The translations under genes and the position numbers were made by a program. Shown in pieces: positions 23,601 to 37,300 of a DNA stretch of 64,000 bases (its first letter is position 1; the number at the start of each line of letters is the position of its first letter). Origin of the DNA: Halictus rubicundus (lineage: Eukaryota > Arthropoda > Insecta > Hymenoptera > Halictidae); the NCBI RefSeq assembly GCF_050948215.1, contig NC_135152.1:3444310-3508309 (forward strand), read 5' to 3'. The notes under the pieces were generated by a model. That model saw only the letters and a program-made list of their open reading frames with translations. It was not told the DNA's origin and searched no databases.

Positions 23601-26600
23601 TCGATACTCTGATCGAACGAGTCGTCGGACTCGGCGATAGAAAATCGGACGATGAGTCGCATGATCGCTCAGGGCACGTGTCGTCGGGCTTGCGAAGCAA
23701 CCGCGGTTAACCCTTGGCTCATGAGTTATAGCGATTAGAAAATTGATGTGTCTGTTCAATGTCTACATTTTCTCCGGCGACTGAATCGGTCGGTGATGGC
23801 AAAATGGAAAATTTTATTCCCGGTTGAAAGCGCTTAATAATAGATTTGATAGATTGAGAATTTATTAATGGACGATTTAATGGACCGTGACTAAAATCTT
23901 CATCTTCATTCATGACTTGACGTTATGAGGCTTTGACCCTGTGATCTTGGGTTTGATGGACCTTCGTGGCTTCGGTTAGCACGATGACAGTTATAGAAAT
24001 AGAAACAGAAACAGATACAGAAAATCTTTATTTTGCAGATCCACTCGTGATCAATTCTATGGATTACATTTGACATTCTGTTCGCTTTGCCGAGAAAATC
24101 GGTAGAGACGATCCCGATTCCCCAGTATACAGGCGTTCTCGTGGAAAATCGCCAGCACCGTTCGGCGACGGGTTTGCGGGTCGAAGAGTCGCGTCTCCTG
24201 AACTTACGACCCAGATTCGTCCGCCGGAAAGAAAACTTGATGGGTCAGGGAATATCGCGTTATCTGCAAGAATGCCTGCCGCGCAGGGGGAACGAGTTCT
24301 CAGGCGAGAACGGAGGGAAACTCGAGGAGGTGTATTCCATCGTTTGAACAACGAACGCTGCCCCTAATTGGGACCAGTCGATCGGACGCGATCGGGAAAA
24401 TCGGGACGATCGCGTGCCACTTTACTTTCCTTTCTCTGGCCATTTCTTTCGGACTCTCGCGAAAGGGACCGCTTCTTTCGCGATGGGCTCTTAGGAAATG
24501 AATACAGAAGTGGAGAACGGTCACGTTGGACATCCTGGAAATTGTTCAGACCATGTTCATTTAGAATGATTTAATGCTTGACAGTGTAGTTTAACGTGTA
24601 CCATTCATTATCCTCTAGATTCGTGTCACCTTTGCTTGTGTACTATGTGCACCATTTACCAGCCTCTAGACTCATTTTATCTTTGCTGTGTACAATCTGT
24701 ACCATTCACCTGCTTCTAGATTCATTTTACCTTTGCTTCTGTACAATGTGTGCCATTGACCAACCCCTAGATTCATTTTATCACCTTAGACATCGCCTAA
24801 TGAAACTAAAGTACATTTTTGTGGTTTAATGTCACGAACGACCGTAATACTGTAATAAATAAATCTCGACTAAACGATCCTAATATTGTAGTAAAATAAA
24901 CCTTGACTAAACCGGTTAAACTTCACCTTGGCAACCCAGAAATCTGTAACTTTTTCTTGTATAATTCTGTACATCTTGACGAGAAAATGCAAAAACTTGA
25001 AGTTTTAAAGCGAGGAACTCAGATGTAAAGATGTAAAATGATCATTCTTGAACGTATAATATAAAACTGACACAATTCTCGAACAAGGCTATATCCTACA
25101 GGGAAGTTGAACAATGATTCCCGCTCCTGTTGATCGTGACTCTACCGATTCCAGCATGATCAAAGAGATGTACAGGATCGCAGGACAAAGCGTCCAGGAA
25201 AATCGGCCGAAGAAAGTCTGCGCAATCGCGGCTCGCGATAAGAAAGAGAAACCGTTTTTGTTGGCCTCGTCAATTATCTTGTTAGAGATCGGGAAACGAG
25301 TGGAGGCGGCATAATCGTCCGGCGATAGAACGGTAAGCGGACGAGCTGTTTCGCGGATGAACCGACCAGACCAGTCCTGGTCTCGAGTGAAATTTGGAAA
25401 AAGAAAGCCAGAAGTCGCCGCGCGCGTCCGTTAATGGCCAGTTGGATCCGACGAGAGCGGTTCGAGTTCCGTCGGTTTTTGTCCGTCGCGTGGCCGAGAC
25501 GATCCGACCGATCTCGCAAAAACGGTCCTCCTCTACGGAAGCCAGGGAGAAGCTGCAGGAAAAGGGAAATCAGAGGATCGGAAATCAGGACTGTCCGATT
25601 ACTATCACGATTTGCGCCGTGTTTTTCGAAGAGATTCGCCCACCAAGATTTCCCTGTCGACATTAAGTGCCCGGTCTTCATAGATTCGAGATAAGGTAGA
25701 GTGACTACATTACCGTCAAAAAATGGTTTTACGTGCCTCAAGTTTTCGTCCTTATATAAGAATATTTTGTCGCTGGTAAAGGACTCATTCGAAAGAGGAG
25801 GGTTCAATCTAGTGCGTGCTGGTCAGCAGCTGCCGAGATTATGCAGACATTTTATGGCATTGGATGAGTTTTCTGGATGAAATCGAGAGCAGCGCGCACT
25901 AGAAAATATCTCCAGCTACAAATTGATTTTGTCTTGATTCTCGGCGAAATAAAGCCAAAAACTTGAAGCACGTTTCTGGCGTCAGAATTCATAATATTGA
26001 TAATACAGAGCAAAAAGTGTGGCAAGTTTAGTCACAGATCAAGACCAAAGCGGATCTTAAGTCTGTGAATGGAAATTACTAATTCAAAAGTCACGTGACT
26101 ATCCCGGGCCCTTAAGAGCCTTTTTTATTTGGGTGATCATTTTGTGTTGAATTAATTTACTTACTGGCACAGAGTCGACTCCTAGCTATAAAATGGCTGC
26201 TGTTACTAATCCACACTGCGGAGAACAACTACAGCATCGCTAACATTTTTAACATGTTCGACCGGTAAGAAAATAACTCTGAAAAGCGAATCGTATGGCG
26301 TGAAAGAGATTGTAATGGATTCTAGATGAAATTGGTTGATGTTGTATACATATAGAAGTGAATCAAGATGCATAGGTATGTATTGTCTTTATCTCGTGTA
26401 ATTTTTTCAAATTTTTAGCCTCAACACATTTCAGCAATCATTTCATGTTTTTTTTTAATATTCATAGTCTATGGTTAAGGGATATGGAATAGGTCCTTCA
26501 ATAGAAATCGTAAACCCACAAATAACCGCGAGTAATCTCATAATTGTTTAAAGAAAGCATCCACAGATCCTACTGATCTGTGCAGGGCTTCCTGTAGTTT

Positions 26601-28320
26601 GTTAAGGATAGAGAAAAATCATCAAGTGTGTCAATTTCGTAGTCCATAGATAGATTCACGACCCTAACGGCACACAATGAACAAAGATAAGGTGGAGTGT
26701 GGTAAAACCGACTCAGAAATTATAAAGTTTACTTTAAACTGATGTATTTTCTATCTATTCCACTAAAACCTAATAATCTTAGTGTTTTTATTTGCCGCAT
26801 GGTTTATTCTTTAAGTTGCATTAATTTGGATTCAAAATATCTTCTGAAACTGATGATTTTCTTAAGAAATTAAAAACAGTGCTGCTAGGGCGGACTTCCC
26901 CGGAACTGGGGCAAAACTGCACCTACCTGTTTACAAATTATTGAATCTTATTTCCTTATATTGTGGGGCAAAAACGGAATTATCGTCGAAGATTTAGGAA
27001 TTAGCGAATTATTAGTCAAGACATCTCTCACATTCATATTGTTTTTTTTATCCTCTGTTGCAGTTTCCACAAACCCAGTTCATGCAATTGTGATTTCTAC
27101 CTTACAGTTGGTACAATGCAACGTATATTCGAATAAATAAGGGCCCAGTGCGGATTTGCCCCGTGTACGGATTTACCCCACTGCACCTTAACCAGAAATT
27201 GCATCCTTTGTCAACTACCGACAAGGAGAGAGCTCGGCTCTATACAGACTGGTTTCAAATTGTTTCCGACGGTAACCTAGTGCAAGAAGATTGGATCTGC
27301 AGCTCGGGAGATTAATATGAATGGTGTTAAGGTAGTTCAGCCCCGGGACACGCCATTGAAACCTCCAAAGGTAGCGCGCCGCAGGGCCCAGCCCGGTCTG
27401 TGTCAAGGCTCCGTCGACGACGAGCGAGCCTGACCGTTTTACGCACCGTCAATGATAATTAGTACGTGGACAACCGAGCCGGTGAATCGGAGACGTCAAA
27501 CGGACATCCACGCGCGTCGATGTCTCGACCGTCCAGCGGTTTCATTGAGCAAACCTGGCGAAATCCAGTAACTAGTGTTGTGACACGGGAGGACGTCGAG
27601 CGAGACGTCGCACAGTGAACGATTTCCTCAAAAAATGGGACAAAAATGAAAAAAAATTCTTTAACACGTTAAGTGCCAAATATCAACCCCAGAGATTCTT
27701 AATTAATTAATGAATCCAAAACTAGAACTTTAAAATGTATCATAGGGGATACTGTCTTAATCCTTTCGGATTCGAAAGACTCCAGTAAAATTCTTATAAT
27801 AAAAATGAATTTCTAAACCCAATCTGAACTGCAAAACAAATTGAAGTGAAATAAAAATTAATTTTCTTTCGTAATATGTTAAATACGTTGAATATAGTGT
27901 AACAGTATATTTAAATTCCTGTAATGTTTTGTCTGTTTTAAATTACACCTACTCATTTTTGCCGTAAAAGCATAAAATCCGCTGTCTAGTAGTTGCATTG
28001 AATTACCTTCCAAATGAAACAAAACTTATTTAATTTAATGGTGGTTTTGCACATTAAATAAAGATATTCCGTACAGCCATTCCTTAAGCGTCCGGATAGT
28101 GGAACGTTTACCTTATCTTTTCTTTTTGTATTTTTAGGTATCCTTTTGGTACGGAACAATTATTGAAAATCCCATCAATAGGAGACTTATACTATTAGCA
28201 TCTACACCACGTCTGGTAGGTAAAGTGTTAAAAGAACTCCAATTGGGGGGGAACGTTCAGTAATCAAAGATGAAATTCCAGCTTCCTCTGCAGTTGCGAA
28301 ATTTTTTGCGCAACCATTCA

Positions 28321-28362
<42 letters not shown>

Positions 28363-31300
28363 CCCTTCTTGTTCGCGATGAAACTCTTGACCCACGTTTC
28401 CAGAAACCAGGCTACGAAATCAGATCGTCCGACAGCGGCAGTCATTCTGGTACCGTCGAGTTCCATTTAAAAAGTCAGGCAGGAAGCAGCCGGCGCAGTC
28501 GCATCGCGAGGAGCGCACGGAGCATTTTTGTACCGTTAAATCCCCGGATTAGTGTGCCTCCTGGTCGTTTGTCCGTCTCCACCGGTGATCGACGCACGCG
28601 GACCCGTCTAATTGTACTCGCGTTCCGAATCGTCCACCGAACAAAAGGACGAGCGATGCCGACCGTTATGCATAATTAACATCGTCGTGGAAGCAGAATG
28701 ACAGTGGGACGGAACCGAGCGAGCGCGAAATTGGACTGCAACTGCAGTTGTTTGAGCGAGAGACGAGCATCAAACGTTTCCGACTGCTCTGACAACGCTA
28801 ATCGCTCGTTACAGCGTGACCGTTCTTTGTTCGAGGTTGAGGACGTCTTCGCCATTCTCGGACAAGTTAGGCGCTCATCGTACAGACATTTTATGGGGGA
28901 CAAGCTTTTTTGATTGACCCCTGCCCTACAATGTCGAGTCGGTGATGAAGATTCTAAACAGAGTCTAATAATTTTATGTTATTAATTTCCTTTAAACTGA
29001 AAGAAAATTCTATTTTATTGCAGTCGACATATATAGCCTTCAGAGAAAACATAGGCATACAACAAATATTAACTTTTTTTGTTTTCTTCGTCGTTCAGAA
29101 TTTCTACTCACTGTAACCGCAAAATGAATAGTAAGGCAAGGGGTTAACACCCCTAAGAAGGTTTAGCCCCATCAAAATGTTCTAATATTTTTAATTTAGG
29201 ATTATTGAAAAATTTAAAGATCCAATTTATTTCTAAAAATTTGAATGGATACATTGCTATTATTTTTGATATAGTAATGTAAAATAGTCGCTTTTAGTGC
29301 TCCATATAGTTAGTGTTATTACACTAGGAAGAATGGCACCTCGGGGGCGTCAGTAAGAATTGCCATTATTCAAAACAGTTTGTTAAATTCCTCTGTATTC
29401 TATAAATTGCTAAAAATTCAAGTGTTGTATGAGAAAACCGGTTCAATTTCACGCGTACAATGTAAAAACGATTGCGTAGAATGAAAATGTTTCAGGTTGA
29501 AAGAAATGTCTTGATTTTCGAATTAAAATTGCTTCGAGTGCAAAGGGCTAATTATTTACTGCCTGGTTAATTGCAGCTCAGAGTTGCCCGACTCGCAAAC
29601 CCTAGAAGTCGATTGGAGAGTGGTGAAAAGCCGGCAAATGCACCACTCTCAATTAGTTACCCAACCCGGATTCAAAGTAGTTAATCAATTTACTCCAGAC
29701 CTAGAGCTCAATTTACCGCGGCGCATTTTCACCAGCAATTAACTAGCTACTCGACCCTAACCCAGACCATATCCCGTTCGAAGACGTAGGAGTTAATTCC
29801 TGAATTTACCAACGCGTGTAGCCTTCTTGGATTGGACAGTTACTTACACAAATAATTAGTCCATATTCCTATCAATAATCAATAAAAAGAAAATGAAAGA
29901 AAAATGAAATTTTCTGAAATTCTTCAGAATCTAAACAACAAAAATTCTGAATGATAAAACCGAGAGTAGAAGGCTAAAATTTCGCTAATTTAACGCTTTT
30001 GCAATGTATGAAATAGAATTCAATTTATTTGAACGCGTTGCAATGAAAACGAATTTCTAAACCTGGTCCGGAATTAGTGTCACCCAGAAGTGATCAGCTG
30101 ATCGGTAAAATTAAATGTAATAAAATGGTAGTCGATGATAAGGGAATTAATGATAAAGGGACAGTTATTTACACAAACAATTAGTCCATATTCCTATCAA
30201 TAATCAATAAAAATAATGTACAAAAAACAAGTAGACACAAATTGCTGAAAAATGAAATTTTCTGAAATTCTTCAGAATCTAAACAACAAAAATTCTGAAT
30301 GATAAAACCGAGAGTAGAAGGCTAAAATTTCGCTAATTTAACGCTTTTGCAATGTATGAAATAGAATTCAATTTATTTGAACGCGCTGCAATGAAAACGA
30401 ATTTCTAAACCTGGTCCGGAATTAGTGTCACCCAGAAGTGATCAGCTGATCGGTAAAGTTAAATGTAATAAAATTGCAGTCGATGATAAGGGAATTAATT
30501 TCCATCCTTTCTCGTGTCGAAAATGGGCCAAGCGAATGCTCGCTGCTCGAGTAACGTTCCGAGACAGAATATCGAGTCTTCTCCGGCCGATTATCGGACA
30601 GAAAAATTCAGAGCCCGATTTATTAGCCAGGTCGCTATGATTACGACATTATCTGCGTCCGTACATGCGATATCGCGATAGAAGCGAGGCGCACCGATGC
30701 TCCATTACGGTTAATGAAGGTGAAGCAATGTTCTGAAGCGGTTTCGAAAGCTTCGCGCGAGGCGGCCGCAGAATTTATTATGTATACGGCTCGAGACGTT
30801 CCTTAAACGCCTTTCTCCGGTTCGACTTTGCTAATTAATCCCGCTGCTTAGATGACAAGTGAGTTTCTTCTGTCGGACGACGGGAAACCGTTCGATCATT
30901 CCCCGATCTATCGCCCGTGATTTACGCCGCATCCGTGAATCGCCGGTCCGAAGGAAATTAAAATTAGTTTCGCTGCGTGCACTGTCATTCGCGAAAGGCC
31001 ATTCTATTCGAGCTCCTTAAGGACGAATGTCGAGATTCTTTTTCAATTTTTTTTAACTCGGAGAATTTTCTCAGATTACCTCTTATTTATTTGCTATTTA
31101 CAGAATTAACTGCCTACCCCATTTTATTTTTATTAAGCTCCTCAAATCCCTACATGGGCCTAGCTTTACAAGGTAATGTAGTAACAATATTGCATAAAAT
31201 ATTATTAACCCTCGGACTCCTGCGAGACCCACGTCGATATTTCGTTGTAACTTTTCTTTCGATATACGACGATGGCTCGGGGCCGGCTGTCGTCGTATTT

Positions 31301-34300
31301 CGGATGAAAATAAACAATGTCTTATATCGGAATAAGATTTTACATATTGGCGGTCGCTCGAGCTTATCCTCGGGTCACGAATGACTCTGGCACAGCATAC
31401 GGAGGTGTGTAAGTACAGAGCTTGCAATCTTCGGGGCACCCACTCTGCTTAATGCTAGAGCTACGGAGCAGTGAATATTTTATATCGCTCTGTAAACATA
31501 CCAAGAATATATTTATGGATTTATCTTTGTAAGGCTAATCGGAAACTGAGATCATTTCTATTCTCAAGAAAATTCGTTCTTGACCAGGTCAAAGGTAAGT
31601 GGAACGAGCGCCGCGATGAGAATTTGTTACATTTTCTCCTTCGACTGTAACCTCACCGGACACGCATGTGGTTTTCTACGTGTTTTTACACTCTCGATAT
31701 TATGCAAGTAATCGCCGTTACTCGCCAGGGATAGACTGGACGCCGGCAAAACAATAAACAAGAACATCGGCGCTATCAACATAGATGCAAAACGGTGCAC
31801 GGAAATATCGTTACGCAATGTTCGGATCTGTAAATGTCAGTGTGCCACGACTTCACCCAATTCAAGGAGCAGGTATTCTCGATATTCGAGCGATATAAAC
31901 GAGTCCCGCGTTGAAATAACTCGATGATCCAATCGGCTCGAGTTACATCATTGCGATTTCCGTTCAATGTTAACCTGGTTGGAGATGGAATCTTGAAGGG
32001 AAACACGGTGTTAATCTCGGTCTTCATTTGCAATAAACGCATCGGACAGTTGTCTGGACGAAAGTGCATGTGGGGTCAATGAGCTGCATTCTCAACAGTT
32101 TGCGAGTATTTTCTAATTCGATTGTCTTTCAAAGCTTTTCTCGTTCCATTTATTCGAATCAATATCATTCATCATCAGGACCAATTACAACTGTATTTAT
32201 TAATTTTTTAAACATATTCTTAAAGGTACTCCTTAAGATTCATCAATTTTTCTAAATCAAGGAATTAAAAAACAACAAGAAATTTTTATTTGGCCTCTGT
32301 TTCCTGCAATTGACGCACAAAAGTTGGATCTGCCACTCAGATCCGAAGTAATCGTATTTAATTAATTGGAAAAATATTTGGGACCGTATTTTACGTAAGT
32401 GCACCGAACACTGAAATTTCTGTGACCATAAGAATGTGACAATTGTAATTACAGTTGCTTCAAAGCGAGCCTAAGTTCGCTAGAAGCGAGTCTACAGCAG
32501 CGAGTCCGGAGACTTCAATGCGTGGTAAGGACAGCACCGTCGGCCCGCCCCGAGAAAATCGAAAGTGCGCGCGTAGATTTTCGATTTTCGCGCTTGCGTG
32601 TTGTTACAACAACATATTACAATCGATTTACATCGTGGTTTCCTTCTAGAAAGCACCGAGAAAATATAGGAAGCACTAAAATATCGGTTTCCTACTTGTT
32701 TTACTTTCTTGCATCTAACTTTCTAAAGCTAAAAAATGACACGCACCGCTGCACTTTGCGATTTTTATTTCTGCGCTGGACAAGAGCAAGCTTTAAAAAA
32801 GATTATGAAAAACAGTTGGAAAACGATCACCTAAATCACAAAATAATTGAAACTTTCCACCAGGAAGCACTGACAAAATATAGGCGACAATCTCAAGTTT
32901 CAATTTATTTTATTCTCCTCTCTTGCAACGTACATTTCTAAAACTAAAAAAGTCACAGGCACCGCTGCACTTTGCAATTCTTATTTATACGCTGGATGAA
33001 AGCAAGCTTTGAAAAGAGGGCCGTTGGGGGAAGAAATAGTTGGGGAACAACGACTTTGAGATTCGAAACAAAATTTGAAACAAGTTAAAATTGTAATCTC
33101 TTAACTATAAATTTAGAGACATTAACAATCTATTTCTTAACTGCACTCGGAAATTTGATTTCTGTACCGAGTCGAAGCAAATTTTGACGAGAGCGCTGCG
33201 AAAAAATATTCCAGTTGGCAAACAATGGCTCAAACGAGAAAATAATTGCAAGCATTGGAACAGCGGACCAGAAACCAACACTAGAACTGTTTTAATCTAT
33301 GCCCGAGAGTAATCACCAACTCAATTAAAGCATCGGACACGAACAGCTATCTGACCCATCCGCGCGCTTTAATCTACTCGCATAATAGGTCCATTCTATT
33401 CAACATGGTCGTGTTTACAAGCGTTCACAGCCGGCAATTTGATGTTTTACGTAATTTATTACGTACAGATAGAACCGAATGGAACGAACCACAAAAACCT
33501 AGCGACGCAACCCGTTGCGAACAGTGCCATTGTACTTTTGTATCGCGAGCGTCCGGTGTCAGGATTGTTTCCGGAGTGTTTGGACGAATTTCCAGCAATT
33601 CGAGACCGCGGAGCGCAAGATAACGCGCTGGAAAACAAGAGATTCTCGCGGGAAGAATACCGAGAAGCCAGAATGTGGGTCGTGTTGCTTGTGAACCCGC
33701 CTGAACTGGTTCCCAGGGAGTGTTTAAGATTGCTCCGAGGCTAACAGCGATTTGCGCAAGCTTCGGTGCTTTTGTAAAAACTGAAAGTTCGTTAAAAACC
33801 GTTGCTACTTCACATTTCTACAATTTAATTTATTGCGAACCTATTACATTGAGGAGAGTTTCTAAAACGTTTGGATGCTGATTGATTGCGTGCCTGTTTT
33901 TCGAATGTTTGCAGTTCAGTTAAAATTATTACGAAAAGAAATGAGTGCCTATGGAACTCCTGTATCCTGCAATTAAAAATCCGCTGTGCACTCGTAGCCA
34001 AGGATTTCTTGAAGCAGGATACTTGATATGCGTCCTACTTTATACTAATTTATATTTGCCAGCATTCTTAATGATTTCCTACCAGATTGACCAACGCAAT
34101 AAATAAAAAGCAATGCTTCGCAATCAGTTACAGCTTGAACCATAATCCCGCTTCCCGTCGTAAATCCAAAGGGGTGACCTAAGCGAGCCGAACTCTCAGC
34201 TCTCGGATCTCAAAGAAGGAGGGCCGATCTTTAAAATCGGTTGCTGGCACAGTTTCCAGAGGTGACTGAACCCCGGTAACATAACCTAGCCGTGTTTTAT

Positions 34301-37300
34301 CTAGCGATCGGTGACCCGAGACGTTCGCAACCCGTTCCACTCGAACCTCTTCGATTCACTTTTCGTGACCTCGATTGGGTAGTCACGGACAGGCTGGACC
34401 ATGATCTCGGGTCCCCGAGGCTTTAACCGACTATGAACCGGGCTTCGAGAGTGGAAAATGTCGAATGTGGAACCGTTATGCTGTTAATCCAGTCGGCTAG
34501 TGGATAGTTGTGCGTCTGTGACCTTAAAAAGAGAATTCTTGGACACTGTCGCGGACATTAGGCGGATTTTCAGCTTTTGATCGGGGACAACGGTTTTTGA
34601 CGACGAAATCTATTTTCAAGTGAATTTTGCCAGACTGCCAGACTCAACAAATTGTTGTACACTGCCCGAAATTTCCATAAAGCCGCCTGATTTTTTGGTG
34701 AAATCTTATAATTATGTCATAGTAATGAGAAGCTGATGCATCATAGCATTTTTGGATTAATAAAAGAAACCATATACATGTTTGCAGTCATAGATATATG
34801 TCTTTATTTATAAAAAAACGTGAAATTACATAGCTTAACAAAAATTGAACTGCGAAATTTCCATCAAGCCAAACGTTTTTTAACTAGATAACATCAATAT
34901 TAACAAAAATTTCTTCTAAATTTCGAAATTAATACTTAGTATAATTGCCATTTTTTCGAATAACGTCGAAAATTCGATTAGGCATTGATGCAATCAAAGC
35001 ACGAAGAGTTTCTGATTCGATCGATGTCCACGCTTCGTTCACTGCAGTCCATAACTCAGAAACAGAGTTGTATTGTTTACAATTGTCATATACTTTTCTT
35101 GCAAGTATTCCCTAAAGGTTCTCAATTGGGTTTAAATCTGGTGAACAAGCTGGCCATGTCAAAACCCCCGATATTTCTGCTGTCTAACCACTCCTTTGTT
35201 TCTCTTGATACATGAACTGAGGCGTTGTCCTGTTGAAAAATGAAATTGTCAGTCTCAATTTCTTCAGTGAATATGTATTAAGACTATCTTCAACAGCTCC
35301 GTGTATTGTGACGAATTCATTTTGTGGTTAATTCGACAGATTGGGGTTTTTTTATTGGCTTTGAATGCAGCCCAAATCATTAACGAGCCTGCACCGAAGT
35401 TACGACTCATTGCTACGTTAGGATCTTTTCTTAAATCGTGCCAGTAGTACTTGTGACCATCTGGCCCATCTAAGTTACATTTTTTCTCATCGGAGAAAAT
35501 TATATTGTTCCATTTTTCTGTCCAGGACATATGTCTTTGTGCAAATTCGAGACGAGCTTGTTGTGTCGTTCTTTGAGTGCTGGCTTCTGGAGCATTTTTT
35601 TCCATTTAAATCGCCCTGAACTTTTTAAAATTTGCCGCACACGCCTCGTTGTTATTGGTAGTTGTAGTTCAGTTCGAAGTTGTGCTGCACTTTTGGTTTT
35701 CCTTGCTGCCAGCCTCATCAATAATGAATATTGCCTTCTTGTCAAATTTTTTATTTCCACCTGTAGGGTGTTTTCTTACCATATTCTTCGCCCAAATTTA
35801 TATAATTATCTATTAAAGTACGCGATCTATTAATTTTTTTCGCAATTGTTCGATTAGAACACCCCATATCTTTATAAGCATCAATGGATGCCTTCTCTTC
35901 ACTGGTCAACAACTTGCCTCGTGGCATTATAATAAAAATAAATACAAATATAATATATGTACAATTTTTATGAATTTAAAAATCAATTTTAGTATAAATA
36001 CGCACATCTGAATTACAATTAAAGTTTCTTTGCTGAGACTCACGTGTTATCCACACAAGATCTAAGCACAAACTAAGTGGCTTTATAGAAATCTCGCACT
36101 CCTGTTCCGCGGCCTTCGACGAAAATGTAAATCAATGAAAGACGTAAACATTTGTGAGTGAGTGGCGTATATATCTCTACTCAGTAGTCAGTATACAATG
36201 TTATAGATATTAGAAAAGTAACAAATTTCTCTATATTTTTTAAAAATACACCAAAATGTAGGTGGCTTTATTGAAATTTCGTGCAGTGTAGACGTGAACA
36301 AATTTGTATACTGATCAGGAGTCAGTATGGTGCACAGACCTCGTCCCTTGTTTCCATCGGCGGCGATCATTTGTATGCAGAAATTAATTTGACCCTTTCA
36401 CGCGTAGTTTGTCGATCGGATGTCGATCCAACAGGGAAGAGAACAATGGCCACGCAGTTGACCTCCTCAGCTTCCCACCGTATCGTGGTAACTTTCAAAA
36501 ATCTGGTTTGTCGGATGTATCGTGACCGGGGGGGAAACAGTTTTGCAGAAAAACGGGTAGATCCTGCGACCAGAGGCGACGCGTTCGAATAGAAAGCAGA
36601 ACAAGTGTAAATTTCTCGGCGAGAAGCCTTCGGGGAAGGCAGAGGTCTTGTCGCGGCTCCTGGAACGGAAAGCCAGCAGCCCGCGGAAACGCGGAGGAGC
36701 TTGAAAGCGAGAAGAAAGTGGTCGAACTTGGGCGAGGAATTCGATGCTCGGCTTACGGGACCGAAACAGTGCAACAAGCTATCGCAGAAAATTAATTTCG
36801 AAACAATTTCGAAAAGCCTTTGGCAACCTGTTCAGAGATGAAAATCAGTTTGGACCTCGAACCGAGCTTCCGCTATTTATTTCAGATTTTTCAGCGTTTC
36901 TTTCAACGTTACAATACCGTGCTAAGGTAAAGGTATCAGTAGTTGACCAGTTAAGAGAAGTTTTTCACGCGAACAACAGTAAGCGCTTGCTCTGTCATCA
37001 AATAGCGACAGTCGATGCCTGAAGACACTCTTTAAGTCTTCTAGATTATGTAACAATGCCACTTTTTAAAAAAAGTTTACTTATACAAATTTAAGAAACA
37101 TATTTAAAAATTCTGTAATTTCTTCAGAAGTTGACCGCTCTTAAACATGAAAAATCTAGTAATTGACCTTCTCTTCGTTAGTAGTTGACCACTTATACTA
37201 GAAAGAGGGTTAAAGCAATAATGTTGGGAATCATTTTAGTATCATTTAGTTTCAACAATTACTAGCACAAATTACAATTAAAGAATAAAATAAGAAATAA

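Noticed and set aside
23294..23662. 122-codon open frame on the minus strand (SKPNGFSIVVPDTRTG...)
   Set aside because: It runs into the inverted arm of the MITE at 22846-23378, has competing frames on the other strand and no recognisable domain or splice partners.
27215..27406. 63-codon frame in a GC-richer patch within the lipase intron
   Set aside because: Considered as a possible nested exon, but there is no family match, no convincing splice sites and it abuts a putative MITE.
28257..28470. frames rich in alternating Arg-Glu or Ser-Leu
   Set aside because: Translation of the (CT)n microsatellite.
32522..32941. 139-codon open frame on the plus strand
   Set aside because: It crosses the tandem duplication at 32640-33015 and has no domain or conserved copy in the second unit.
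36367..36777. 136-codon open frame on the minus strand
   Set aside because: No family resemblance; an antisense frame of similar length overlaps it; it lies in the intron between two transposons.
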